DNA from: Dietzia lutea | Lineage (GTDB): Bacteria > Actinomycetota > Actinomycetes > Mycobacteriales > Mycobacteriaceae | Length of the DNA: 64,000 bases | Assembly: GCF_003096075.1 (NCBI RefSeq) | Contig: NZ_CP015449.1 | Coordinates: 3,279,001-3,343,000 of the forward strand | Direction of reading: 5' to 3' | Shown: piece by piece, positions 27,737 through 36,291 of the stretch | Numbering within the stretch: position 1 is the stretch's first letter | How the letters are laid out: each line of letters opens with the position of its first letter | The notes under the pieces: generated by a model | Told to the model about the DNA's origin: nothing | Database searches by the model: none | What the model saw: only the letters and a program-made list of their open reading frames with translations | Made by a program: the position numbers and the translations under genes

Positions 27737-27844
27737 CGATCTGCCCCTCGAATTGCGATTCGCCCCTCGCGCCGCGATTCGCTCTCGGAGTTCCTGGGGC
27801 AAAACGCAATCCGAAGCGCGTCGCGCGATCCGAGGGGCAGATCG
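27737..27844. repeat. Inverted repeat with 14-bp perfect ends
   Basis: CGATCTGCCCCTCG at 27737-27750 and its complement at 27831-27844. The 80-nt interior has further partial complementarity (AATTGCGATTCG against GCAATCCGAA, and CGCCCC against TGGGGC). Confidence 0.8.
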
Positions 27845-27865
27845 TGGGAGACGGGCGGCTGGTGT

Positions 27866-27895
27866 CGCAGCCGGCCGGTTCCGCAGCCGGCTGCG
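27866..27895. repeat. 10-bp perfect stem-loop
   Basis: CGCAGCCGGC (27866-27875) pairs with GCCGGCTGCG (27886-27895) across a 10-nt loop. It is part of the palindrome island. Confidence 0.75.
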
Positions 27896-27924
27896 CGTCG
27901 GTCGTGGGTCCGCCACCCAACGAG

Positions 27925-27973
27925 AAGAGCGTCCCGCACACGCCCTCTCGGCTGATGTGTGCGGAACGCTCTT
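27925..27973. repeat. 17-bp stem-loop with one mismatch
   Basis: AAGAGCGTCCCGCACAC (27925-27941) pairs with GTGTGCGGAACGCTCTT (27957-27973), one G-T/C mismatch, 15-nt loop. It is shaped like a terminator for rightward transcription from the flippase, though no T-run follows. Confidence 0.8.
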
Positions 27974-28028
27974 GTCGATGTTCGTGGAGGCGGACCGGCG
28001 CGGCACCCGCGGCCGGCCCCGGCCTGCG

Positions 28029-28061
28029 CGGCACCCGCGGCCGGGCCGGCCGCGGGTGCCG
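28029..28061. terminator. 33-nt near-perfect GC palindrome downstream of the DUF3068 gene
   Basis: Arms 28029-28044 and 28046-28061 are perfect complements around a single G. The left arm copies an adjacent direct repeat (GCGGCACCCGCGGCCGG at about 28000-28017). It lies 8 bp beyond the DUF3068 stop, so it probably ends that transcript. Confidence 0.6.
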
Positions 28062-28068
28062 GCTCAGC

Positions 28069-29415
28069 TCAGGCGCGCGCCCGGGCGGCGCGACCGCCGG
28101 TTCCACCGCGGCCACCGCGCAGGCCGAGCACGATTCCGCCGATCAGCGAGATCAGGCCCAGGATGCCCAGGATGGCGGGCACGACGCGGCCGAAGGTGTT
28201 GAGCGTGTCGGCGCTGTCCTGCGCACCGGCGAGGGTCACCTGCTGCGTCTCCTCGTTCCAGCCGGACTGGAAGCGGACGGCCGTGCGGGTGGGCTCGGTC
28301 CTCTCCTCCTCCACGCGGGCCTTGTCGCCGAAGAACGCGTCGGCCTCGGCCTGGTCCTCGGCGAAGAACTGGAAGATGTCCTCCTTGCCGTTGACGATCT
28401 GGCCGGTGGCCGGGTTCACCCACACCGTGCGGGTGTTGGTGTAGAAGCGGCGCATGTCGACCGCACGCTCGGGGTCGCCCTCGAGGCCCCACTGCCCGGC
28501 GGTCATGCCCTCGCGGCGGTAGCTGGCGAGGACCGACTCGACGGCGGGGTCGTAGCCGTCGGAGATCGAGGCGAAGTGGTCGCGGATCGAGGACCACATG
28601 TCGATCGGGCCGAGCTCCTGGCGGAACTCGTAGGCGTCGATGCCGCCGACGGTGGTCTCGCCGACGAACTCGATCGGGTTGGTGGTGAAGGTGCTGGCGT
28701 CGAAGTAGTCGTAGGCCCGCTGCTCGGTGTCGAACGGGAACTTGTACTGCAGCCCCTCGCGGACGAAGCCCGTCGGGGCGTCGTCACCGCCGGCGCCGCC
28801 GGCCACGACCTGCAGGGTGCTGGTCGCCTCGTCGACGGGCATCGCCGAGACGCGGTCGACGGTCACGCGGTCGATGGTGGCGTTGATCAGGGACTCGACA
28901 TCGTCGCCGCCGGCCTTGTCCTCACGCAGCAACGACTGCGCGGCCTGCATGGTGATGACGTCGGAGTCCGACGGCTCGACGGCCTGGACGCGGCGCTGCG
29001 AGTAGAGCGGGATGTCGTTGTCGATGAAGCACGTCACCGGGAGCTGCACGTCGGAGTCGTCGGCCTCGGGCCCGTCGAGGGTCTCGACCGTCTCGCCCCC
29101 ATCGGCACCCTCGCCCTCGGCACCCTCGCCCTCACCGGCGCCCTCTTCGGCGGGAGCCTCGGGCGCCCGGCACTCGGCGCGGTCGGCGTTGAGCTCGGTG
29201 GGCGTGTTCGACGCCAGTGCACCGCCCACGAGGACCGCGCCCGGCACCGTGTCGGTGACGGTGGTGGAGTTGATGTCCAGCGGCGTCTTCTTCTGCGCCG
29301 GCACGACGAAGAACACGAGAGCCAGTGCAATAGTGATGAGGAATGCGCCGAGCCCGACGAGGACCAGTGCGGGTACCGACGACCTCCGTCCCGCCGAACT
29401 GCTCTGACGTGCCAT
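28069..29415 (-). CDS. DUF3068 membrane protein needed for lipoglycan maturation (Rv0227c-like)
   Basis: 448 residues. One N-terminal helix (18-40), a large extracytoplasmic domain (41-410) and one C-terminal helix (about 412-435). Family features: PLDINSTTVTDTV after helix 1, TCFIDNDIPLYSQRR, QYKFPFDTEQRAYDYFD and RTVWVNPATGQIVNGKEDI. An acidic, disordered Glu/Gly insert lies at about 85-112. In Corynebacterineae, members of this family (Rv0227c/MSMEG_0317) have been linked to lipomannan and lipoarabinomannan formation. It sits between glycan genes as in M. tuberculosis. The divergent acyltransferase promoter shares a palindromic operator with it. Confidence 0.88.
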   Translation of the reverse strand: MARQSSSAGRRSSVPALVLVGLGAFLITIALALVFFVVPAQKKTPLDINSTTVTDTVPGAVLVGGALASNTPTELNADRAECRAPEAPAEEGAGEGEGAEGEGADGGETVETLDGPEADDSDVQLPVTCFIDNDIPLYSQRRVQAVEPSDSDVITMQAAQSLLREDKAGGDDVESLINATIDRVTVDRVSAMPVDEATSTLQVVAGGAGGDDAPTGFVREGLQYKFPFDTEQRAYDYFDASTFTTNPIEFVGETTVGGIDAYEFRQELGPIDMWSSIRDHFASISDGYDPAVESVLASYRREGMTAGQWGLEGDPERAVDMRRFYTNTRTVWVNPATGQIVNGKEDIFQFFAEDQAEADAFFGDKARVEEERTEPTRTAVRFQSGWNEETQQVTLAGAQDSADTLNTFGRVVPAILGILGLISLIGGIVLGLRGGRGGTGGRAARARA

Positions 29416-29452
29416 CGCCTAGTCCTCCTGGTGTCGCGCCCTGGGCCCGCCG

Positions 29453-29470
29453 GGTTACCACCCGGTAACC
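29453..29470. promoter_or_regulatory. Palindrome GGTTACC-N4-GGTAACC between DUF3068 and acyltransferase genes
   Basis: Perfect 7-bp arms around ACCC, 38 bp upstream of the DUF3068 ATG and 46 bp before the acyltransferase start. Its TTACC-N4-GGTAA core is the same as the palindrome in front of the TetR gene at 35606-35621, which suggests a common regulator. Confidence 0.6.
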
Positions 29471-29516
29471 GCCGGGGTGCCTGCCCGGCCGGACCATCAT
29501 CAGGAGAAGATTAACA

Positions 29517-30758
29517 GTGATGAAGAACGCATTCGGCACCCCCGACCACCGAGTCGGCACTCTGCCGTCGGCGACCGGTTTCGCCCCGGCGCTGGAAGGT
29601 CTGCGAGCCGTCGCCGCGTTCGCGGTCCTCACAACGCACGTGGCGTTCCAGACCGGCTCCTCCACGGGCTCGTTCATCCACCGCGTGTGGGGCCGGTTCG
29701 ACCTGTCCGTGGCCGTCTTCTTCGCGCTTTCCGGGTTCCTGCTGTGGCGGGCGCACGCCCTCCACGCGCGTCGGGGCGGCCCGGGTACCGCCCGTCCGGC
29801 GGTGGAGTACCTGCGCTCACGGCTGGTCCGGATCATGCCCGCGTACCTCGTGGCGGTCGCCGCGGTCTTCCTCCTCCTCCCGCAGAACGCCCGCGCGTCG
29901 ATATCCACCTGGGCGTCCAACTTGACGCTCACCCAGGTGTTCGTGCCCGATTCGCTGGTCGAGGGCCTGACGCACGCGTGGTCGCTGTCGGTGGAGATGA
30001 GTTTCTACCTGGTACTGCCGCTGCTGTGGTGGGCGCTCGTGCGGCTGCGCGGCCCGGCCGCGAGGTGGCGGATCCCGGCGATCGCGGCCGTGGGGGTGGC
30101 GAGCCTGGGCTGGGCGCTCGTGCCGTGGTACGAGCTCGGCCTTCCCGAGCGGATCAACGACCAGATCCTGCCCCCGGCGTTCGCGTCCTGGTTCGCGGCC
30201 GGGATGATCCTCGCCGAGTTGGTCGCGGCGCCACCCGGGCGGGTCGCGGCGCTGGTCCGACACCCGCGGGCGCGGTGGGCGTGGTGGGCGGTCGCGGCCG
30301 CCGCGTTCCTCGCCACCACGGTCCCGCAGTGGTTCACCGAGGGCTTCGTCCACCCCTCGGGCCCGGAGTTCGCGGCCCGCACCGCCTTCGGCGCGGTGGT
30401 CGCGTTCTGCCTGCTGGCGCCGGTCACCCTGTCGCCGGACCGGGACCGGTTCGCCGTTCTGGGGTCGACGATTCTCACCACGCTGGGCCGGTGGTCGTAC
30501 AGCGTGTTCCTGTGGCACGTGTTGGTCCTGCACTTCGCGTTCCAGATCGCGTCGGTGCCCATGTTCTCGGGCCGGATGCTCACGGTCTGGCTGGTCACCG
30601 CCGTGATCTCGGCGGTGGTGGCGGCGGCGAGCTACGCGCTGGTGGAGGTCCCGTCCCAGCGCTGGCTGGCTCCCCGGAGCGCGCCGCGCGGGCGTCCGGC
30701 GGACGGCCAGCTGGCGGCGAGCCCCGCGCAGACGAGCCCGGCGACCGTCGCGACCTGA
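29517..30758 (+). CDS. Acyltransferase-3 family membrane O-acyltransferase (Rv0228-like)
   Basis: 413 residues. GTG 29517 and ATG 29520 are adjacent; AGGAGA lies 9-12 nt upstream. About ten helices. The catalytic-type N-terminal motif is FAPALEGLRAVAAFAVLTTHV, with the conserved His near residue 41. FALSGFLLW, then RLVRIMPAY and SLSVEMSFYLVLPLLWW complete the family signature. It should transfer acyl groups to an envelope glycan or glycolipid. Position matches Rv0228. The C-terminal 42 codons overlap the convergent aftD gene by 127 bp; the tail there is Pro/Ala-rich and outside the conserved domain. Confidence 0.9.
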   Translation: MMKNAFGTPDHRVGTLPSATGFAPALEGLRAVAAFAVLTTHVAFQTGSSTGSFIHRVWGRFDLSVAVFFALSGFLLWRAHALHARRGGPGTARPAVEYLRSRLVRIMPAYLVAVAAVFLLLPQNARASISTWASNLTLTQVFVPDSLVEGLTHAWSLSVEMSFYLVLPLLWWALVRLRGPAARWRIPAIAAVGVASLGWALVPWYELGLPERINDQILPPAFASWFAAGMILAELVAAPPGRVAALVRHPRARWAWWAVAAAAFLATTVPQWFTEGFVHPSGPEFAARTAFGAVVAFCLLAPVTLSPDRDRFAVLGSTILTTLGRWSYSVFLWHVLVLHFAFQIASVPMFSGRMLTVWLVTAVISAVVAAASYALVEVPSQRWLAPRSAPRGRPADGQLAASPAQTSPATVAT

Positions 30759-33700
30759 GGCCCGAGGGCGTCCCCGGCGTAGCCGAGCGGGTCCGGCCAC
30801 GGTGCGCGGGCGAGCAGCGCGGCACCCGCGACGACCCCCACGCCGGCGCCGCCGACGAGCAGCCGCCGCGCCCCTCCCACGCCGAGATGACGGCTCGCGG
30901 CCAGCGCGCAGGCGGTGAGCCCGGCGGTCACCGCGAGCCCGACGGGCCCGGCGAGCAGGTAGCCCACCGCCGCGGTCGCGGCGACGGTGACGGGCCCGCG
31001 TCCGGGCCACGGCGTCGCGCGGGCCCCGGCCCGGTCGCGGTGGCCGCGCACGAGGAACAGCAGCAAGACCAGCAGCAACGCGAAGGGCCCGGTGAGCAGC
31101 GCCCACCGGTACGGCGCGTCGAGCGGGACGGTGAGCACGAGCGTGGCGCCGGTCGTGGCGGCGGGCAGGACCCAGCCCTGCTTCCACCCGTCGACCGTCA
31201 CGGCCCGCGGGTCCGCGAGGGCGGTGCCGTCGTCGGCGACCAGGCGCGCCCGCCACGCCGGCGAGACCGATTCGGGGACCACCAGGACGCGCTCGCGCGG
31301 GGCGGCGGGAACGCGCAGCTCGCGGTGGGCGTCGTCCCACCGGACCGTGGTGACGGCCCGGGTGGGCTGCGGGGCGCCGCCGAGGACGCGCGCGGCGCCA
31401 GCCGAGGTGCTGCCGGCCGATGTCGTGCCGCCGGCCCCCTCGCCGCCGGTGGTGGAGCCGGGACCGTCGACGACGACGAGGCCCACGGTGTCCACCGAGA
31501 ACGCCTCACCGGGATCCACGGAGACCTCCTGCGGTCCCGCGGGGAGCGGGACCGGGGACTCGTCGCAGAGCTCGGCCGGGACGGCGCGGCCCTCGAGCAG
31601 GGCCCGGCGGGACGCGGTGATCCGCGTGCGCACCACCCCGTCGCCGATGTGCAGCCGGGGCCCGTCCTGGCAGGTCAGGGCGACGGGGTCGTCGTCGGCG
31701 GCGGGCAGCGCGCCGATGCGGGCGCCGGAGGCGTCCTGCACCCAGACCTCGGCGATGCCGGCGGGCACGGGCGCCCCGCCGGGGGTGCGCACGTCGCGGG
31801 TGCTGTCGACGCGGACGGTGACGCGGTCGGCGTGGTCGGCGGGGAGGTCGACGACGACGGAGCCGTCCTCCTCGGGCGTGAGCGTGGCGAGGTCGACGCG
31901 CGTGCGCTGGAGGCCGGTGTCGATCGTGACGACCCGCGGCGCCGCCGGCGCGTCCGAGCGGGGCGCCCACAGCCGCAGTGACCCGACGAGGTGGCGTCCG
32001 GGCAGGCGCAGCCCGAGCGACGGCGACGGGGCGTCGGTCGCGTGCCAGCTGGTGGAGCGGTCCCCGTCGACGGCCGCCGACGGCGCGCCCGCGGGATCGG
32101 TGACGAGGGAGTCGCCCTCCGCGCGGACCTGCCGGGACCGCGAGGTGGGGTCGCCGCGCAGGACGTCGTCCAGTGCGCTGCCGGGGCGCGGCCGCACGAG
32201 CAACTGCGGGGCGACGGCGGTGTCGGCGGGGACGTCGAGCAGGCGGGCGAACCGGCCGGGCTCCTCCGGGGCGATCGCCAGTTCAGGGGCGCACCGGGCG
32301 GCGCCCGTGGCCTCCTCCGCGCCGGCGAGTCCCTCGGCGGGGCTGCCGCCGTGGACGCAGTCCGTGCGGCCGGCGAGTTCCTGCCGCAGCAACCAGCCCG
32401 ACGGCGCGCGGGCGTCGTCGGCCCGCTCGGGCAGGGCGATGGTCCGCAGCAGCGGAATGTCCTCGCCGTCGGCGCTGAGCCCGATCTCGGAGACCTCGAA
32501 GTACGAGCCGCGGCCTCCGTCGGCGACGCCGGTGACCGTGACCCGGACCTGATCGGTGGGGCCGGGCGGCAGGGCGACGGTCGTCTCCTCGTCGGCGCGC
32601 GGGTACACCGTGGTGGTCCCCGTGTCGGTGCGGACCTCAAGCGCGGTGACCTGGGGGCCGACTGCCGGCGCGGGGACGGTCAGCCGAAGGACGGCGCGGT
32701 CGACGGGCTCGGGCAGGTCGATGCCGATCCACTCGCCGAACGCCGAGCCGTACCCGCCGGAGCGCCACGCGGTGTCCGGGTCGCCGTCCACGGCCGCGGC
32801 CACGGAGTGCGACGGCCGCACGGGGCCGGTCTGCGCGGAGTCGGCCGCCGAGGACGACACGCTCACCCGGGCGTCCCACCAGCGGGCCCGGGTCCGCGGC
32901 GGCTCGTCGCCGGCGACGCCGGCCGCCCCGTCCCCGACGCTGGCCGCGTAATCGGGGACCGCGCCACGGCTGCGTCGCGGGTCGCCTTCGGCGCGGACGG
33001 CGGACGAGTTGTGGTCGAGTCGGCCGAAGTCGGTCTCGCGATCGGTCGGCGAGTCCGTGAGCACCGGCGCCGTGGACGCCAGCGGGCGCGGTCTCGGGAA
33101 CGGGTCGGACGCGGGGTCGACGCCGGCCGCGAGCGCGTCGGCCTCGAGCAGTCGCGTCACGCGCGGCGGCGAGCCGATGGCGTCCCGCTCGGCGAGCAGG
33201 TCGTCCAGCCGGGACAGGGCCTCCGGCCCGCCCGCGACCACGGGCAGGTCGCGCACCTCCACCGTGTACGGGGCGGTCGCCGACCGGGGCGGTCCGGGCG
33301 GCGTCGCGTCCGACCCCAGGCGGGAGTCGACCCGGTAGATCTCGATCGCCGGATACGCCGGCCTCAGCCCGGAATCGTGGACGACCACCTCGTCGTCGTC
33401 GCCCCCGTTCCCGCCGCGAGCCCCGCCCGCGTCGCCGTCACCGCCCGCGCCGTCACCGCCCGCGCCGTCACCAAACGCGCCGTCACCATCCGCGCCCTCC
33501 GCACCGACGTCGTCCCCCCGCGCGGCGACCGGCTCGCCGAACTCGGCGACCTTCACGAGCCCGGGCGAGCCGTCGACGGCCTGGTGGACCAGCGCCGGGC
33601 GCGGCGCGGCGGAATCCACCGACAGGTCGTTGCGCACCACCAGGTACCCGATGCCCAGCGAGGCCAGGGTGGCGGCCATGCCGGGCGCCGCGCGGCCGTC

Positions 33701-35284
33701 GGCGAGGCGGCGCTGCACGGCGTCGAGGGCGCGGATCGCGGGGGCGGGCTGCAGCGGCACGGAGTCCCGCACCGCCCACGGCGTCTCGGCCAGCGGCTGG
33801 AGCGGTTCGTCGCGGGTGACGCCCCAGACCTGGCGGCCGAACGAGGCGCCGGGGACCACCAGGGCGCGGGTGGTCGCGGCCGGGTCGGACTCCGCACCGG
33901 CCTCGGCACCGTCGCCGGCCGTGCCCGGGCGGTCGACCGGCGCGTTCTCCGACAGCCACGCGGCGGCCCGGGGCCAGTGGTCGGGCAGGTCCTGGTGCGA
34001 GCCCACCGGCGCGAGACGTCCGAGCCACGCCGGCGCGACCGACACGCCCGCCGCGAGCACGACGATCATCGCCACGGCGACCGCCCGGTCGCGCTCCGGA
34101 TGGGCCAGCGCGCCGGGGGCTCGCTCGCGGTCGAGACCGCCGAGCAATCGGGTGAGCAGGTGCGCGACGCCCAGCACGAGCGGCAGACGCAGCAGGGGCT
34201 CGAACTTGTGGACGTTGCGCAGCGGGGCGCCCGCGCCGTCGAGGAGGGCGCGCACCGTCTCGGCGAGCCCGCCACCGGCCGGGCCCACCCACGCCGCCGA
34301 CATCGCCACCAGGCCCACGGCCGCGATCACCAGCAGCCGGCCGCGCGCGGGCATCCCGCGCATCAGCAGGCCCACGACCCCGGCCCCCGCCAGGACGCCG
34401 GTGGCCAGGACGAACGCGGGCTCGCTGGTGAGGTCCGCGCCGGCGGTGCGGTCGGTGGACACGAACGGCACCCACGTCGCGGCCCCGCGCAGCACCTCGG
34501 TCACCGACGCCCACCGGGTGGTGACCTCGGCGGACTCGATGTAGTCCAGGAACGGCGGCGACACCCGGCCGAGCAGTGCCAGGGGAACCGCCCACCACAC
34601 GCACACCGCCGCGGACAGCGGCACCCACCACGCGGCCAAACGCGCCCACGTCCGGCCCGGCCGGTGCAGCGCCCACCACAGGACCGCGGGCAGGCACGCC
34701 ACCGCGGTCGCGACGGCGTTGACGGCACCCATCAGCGCCAGCGCGAGCGCGGCCCCGGTCCCGCCGCGACGCGGCGACATCCGGCCCTGCAGCACCCGGA
34801 TGACCGGCAGCAGCACCCACGGCGCGAGGGCGACCGGCCAGATCTCCGACGAGATCGACCCCAGGTCGCCGAGCATGCGCGGGGCGAGCGCGTAGAGGAC
34901 GCCCGCGACCGGGCGCGTCCGGCGGGTGCCGATGCGCAGCGCGGCGGCCACGCGCACCACGCCCATGTACGCGACGGTGAGCACGACCGCCCACCACAGG
35001 CGCTGGGTCAGCCACGCGGGCATCCCCATCAGGTCGAACAGCGCGAAGAACGGCCCCTGCGGGAACAGGTAGCCGTAGGCCTGGTTCTGGACCTGGCCGG
35101 CGAAGGACTGGCCGGTCCACAGGTGGGTGGCCTGGGCGAGGAAGCGGCCGGGGGCCGCGACGAGGTCGTATTTGGTGTCCGGGGCGATCAACCCGGGGGA
35201 CTGCAGGCAGGCCAGCAGCAGGAAGGCGAGGAACGCGACGACCGCGTCACGCGCGCCGGCGCCGAGACGGACCCCGCGGATCAC
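30632..35284 (-). CDS. aftD: Alpha-(1->3)-arabinofuranosyltransferase AftD
   Basis: 1550 residues, close to the size of mycobacterial AftD (about 1400). The N-terminal GT-C half (1-420) has multiple helices with SPGLIAPDTKYDL, QNQAYGYLFPQGPFFAL and SISSEIWPVALAPWVLLP, matching the DUF3367 arabinofuranosyltransferase family. The middle and C-terminal extracytoplasmic part includes discoidin/F5-8C-like carbohydrate-binding segments (AAVDGDPDTAWRSGGYG and AAVDGDRSTSWHATD), then four late helices. A Gly/Asp repeat ((GDGAG)n) sits near residue 605. It adds branching arabinofuranose to arabinogalactan and lipoarabinomannan. The GTG start lacks a clear ribosome site. Corresponds to Rv0236c. Confidence 0.95.
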   Translation of the reverse strand: MIRGVRLGAGARDAVVAFLAFLLLACLQSPGLIAPDTKYDLVAAPGRFLAQATHLWTGQSFAGQVQNQAYGYLFPQGPFFALFDLMGMPAWLTQRLWWAVVLTVAYMGVVRVAAALRIGTRRTRPVAGVLYALAPRMLGDLGSISSEIWPVALAPWVLLPVIRVLQGRMSPRRGGTGAALALALMGAVNAVATAVACLPAVLWWALHRPGRTWARLAAWWVPLSAAVCVWWAVPLALLGRVSPPFLDYIESAEVTTRWASVTEVLRGAATWVPFVSTDRTAGADLTSEPAFVLATGVLAGAGVVGLLMRGMPARGRLLVIAAVGLVAMSAAWVGPAGGGLAETVRALLDGAGAPLRNVHKFEPLLRLPLVLGVAHLLTRLLGGLDRERAPGALAHPERDRAVAVAMIVVLAAGVSVAPAWLGRLAPVGSHQDLPDHWPRAAAWLSENAPVDRPGTAGDGAEAGAESDPAATTRALVVPGASFGRQVWGVTRDEPLQPLAETPWAVRDSVPLQPAPAIRALDAVQRRLADGRAAPGMAATLASLGIGYLVVRNDLSVDSAAPRPALVHQAVDGSPGLVKVAEFGEPVAARGDDVGAEGADGDGAFGDGAGGDGAGGDGDAGGARGGNGGDDDEVVVHDSGLRPAYPAIEIYRVDSRLGSDATPPGPPRSATAPYTVEVRDLPVVAGGPEALSRLDDLLAERDAIGSPPRVTRLLEADALAAGVDPASDPFPRPRPLASTAPVLTDSPTDRETDFGRLDHNSSAVRAEGDPRRSRGAVPDYAASVGDGAAGVAGDEPPRTRARWWDARVSVSSSAADSAQTGPVRPSHSVAAAVDGDPDTAWRSGGYGSAFGEWIGIDLPEPVDRAVLRLTVPAPAVGPQVTALEVRTDTGTTTVYPRADEETTVALPPGPTDQVRVTVTGVADGGRGSYFEVSEIGLSADGEDIPLLRTIALPERADDARAPSGWLLRQELAGRTDCVHGGSPAEGLAGAEEATGAARCAPELAIAPEEPGRFARLLDVPADTAVAPQLLVRPRPGSALDDVLRGDPTSRSRQVRAEGDSLVTDPAGAPSAAVDGDRSTSWHATDAPSPSLGLRLPGRHLVGSLRLWAPRSDAPAAPRVVTIDTGLQRTRVDLATLTPEEDGSVVVDLPADHADRVTVRVDSTRDVRTPGGAPVPAGIAEVWVQDASGARIGALPAADDDPVALTCQDGPRLHIGDGVVRTRITASRRALLEGRAVPAELCDESPVPLPAGPQEVSVDPGEAFSVDTVGLVVVDGPGSTTGGEGAGGTTSAGSTSAGAARVLGGAPQPTRAVTTVRWDDAHRELRVPAAPRERVLVVPESVSPAWRARLVADDGTALADPRAVTVDGWKQGWVLPAATTGATLVLTVPLDAPYRWALLTGPFALLLVLLLFLVRGHRDRAGARATPWPGRGPVTVAATAAVGYLLAGPVGLAVTAGLTACALAASRHLGVGGARRLLVGGAGVGVVAGAALLARAPWPDPLGYAGDALGPQVATVAGLVCAGLAASWPSAGRPRGALRGASQRWDGTSTSA

Positions 35285-35320
35285 CTACGCCGGCGTGGAG
35301 AGAGTCGAAAGCGGCGGGCG

Positions 35321-35488
35321 TCAGCGCGCGCCGTACTCGACCTGGCCGAGCAGGGCCTGGTCGGCGGGCGGCTGCGCCACGTCCGGGATGGAGTTCTCGG
35401 CCATCGCGGTGTTGACCCCGAACGCGACGATGCCGCCGAGGACGATTCCGCCGACTGCGCTGGCGAGCGCTCCGGTGCCGAAGCTCAT
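35321..35488 (-). CDS. DUF2613 small membrane protein (Rv0236A-like)
   Basis: 55 residues; ATG at 35488 preceded by AGGGAGACC. A single hydrophobic helix (about 6-30, ASAVGGIVLGGIVAFG) is followed by a short polar tail ending in VEYGAR. It matches DUF2613, a short family found directly upstream of aftD in mycobacteria (Rv0236A). It could be a secreted peptide or a small single-pass subunit of the AftD complex; which one is not clear. It is 36 bp ahead of aftD on the same strand and likely co-transcribed. Confidence 0.85.
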   Translation of the reverse strand: MSFGTGALASAVGGIVLGGIVAFGVNTAMAENSIPDVAQPPADQALLGQVEYGAR

Positions 35489-35605
35489 CGTGGTCTCCCT
35501 GGGGTTCACGTGACAATGGGTGTCCGGCGGTGCTGCCGAGCACACCGACGCCGGAAGCGTAACACCCGTCGGGGCGCCGGATCCGGGGAGCGGCTCCCAC
35601 AAGTC

Positions 35606-35621
35606 CTTACCGGCGGGTAAG
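35606..35621. promoter_or_regulatory. Palindrome CTTACC-GGCG-GGTAAG upstream of the TetR gene
   Basis: Perfect 6-bp arms around 4 nt, 44 bp before the GTG of the TetR gene and 117 bp before DUF2613/aftD. It shares TTACC-N4-GGTAA with 29453-29470. It is likely the autoregulatory operator of the TetR protein. Confidence 0.65.
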
Positions 35622-35664
35622 TTGGGTGTGGCACATGACACCGCGACCCGCCGGGAGGAGACCT

Positions 35665-36291
35665 GTGACGACGGGGACCAAGCGCATCCCACGTGCGATC
35701 CGCGAGCAACAGATGCTCGACTCCGCGATCCGCGTGTTCTCCGATCTCGGCTACCGATCCGCCTCGATGGACACCATCGCCCGCCACGCGAGCATCTCCA
35801 AGCCGATGCTGTACCTGTATTACGGCTCCAAGGAGGAACTGTTCGCGGCGTGCGTCGTCCGCGAGTCCGGTCGGCTGATCGACCACCTCACCGCCGCCGC
35901 CACCGGCAGCGTCGGCCCCCGCCGTCGGCTCGAGGACGTGGTGCAGGCGTTCCTCGAGTTCGTCGACGCCCACACCGACTCGTGGAATGTGGTCTACCGT
36001 CAGGCATTCGCCGAACCCCAGTTCAGGGAGGAGGTCGAGAAGACCCGGACGGTGCTGGTCGACCTCACCACCGATCTGCTCGCGCAGAACTCGGGGGACG
36101 AGCGCAGCCGCGAGGTGCTCGAGGTGGTCGCCACCGCCCTGGTCGGAGCCGGCGAGGCGGTCGCGGACCGCGTCGCGCACCGGTCGATCCCCACGTCGGT
36201 GGCCGCCGGCGTCGTCGTCGAGCTCGCCTGGCGGGGCCTCGCGGGCGATCCGGCCAAGTCACTCACCACGCCCACAGAGGAGAAGTCGTGA
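35665..36291 (+). CDS. TetR-family regulator coupled to the acyl-CoA synthetase gene
   Basis: 208 residues; GTG at 35665 chosen for the GGGAGGAG site 5 nt upstream. Helix-turn-helix: FSDLGYRSASMDTIARHA, then SKPMLYLYYGSKEELFAA. The C-terminal domain is helical with an acidic surface. Its stop overlaps the GTG of the acyl-CoA synthetase gene (GTGA), so the two are one unit. A TetR gene (Rv0238) lies at a similar place after aftD in M. tuberculosis. The ligand could be an acyl-CoA given the coupled gene; this is inference. Confidence 0.9.
   Translation: MTTGTKRIPRAIREQQMLDSAIRVFSDLGYRSASMDTIARHASISKPMLYLYYGSKEELFAACVVRESGRLIDHLTAAATGSVGPRRRLEDVVQAFLEFVDAHTDSWNVVYRQAFAEPQFREEVEKTRTVLVDLTTDLLAQNSGDERSREVLEVVATALVGAGEAVADRVAHRSIPTSVAAGVVVELAWRGLAGDPAKSLTTPTEEKS

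Larger units (their letters stand above)
27514..28068. other. 555-bp noncoding island packed with inverted repeats
   Basis: No convincing coding frame lies between the flippase stop and the DUF3068 stop. At least five separate stem-loops occupy almost the whole stretch (27555-27676, 27737-27844, 27866-27895, 27925-27973, 28029-28061). Base composition is more mixed than in the neighbours, with AT-richer arms. No transposase is present. It may hold structured RNA, REP/MITE-like repeats or stacked terminators for the two convergent genes. Confidence 0.7.

Noticed and set aside
31991-35620. Very long open frame on the plus strand opposite aftD
   Set aside because: It is antisense to a recognised AftD with clear motifs. 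The translation is Arg/Gly/His-rich without domains, an effect of very high GC lowering stop-codon frequency.
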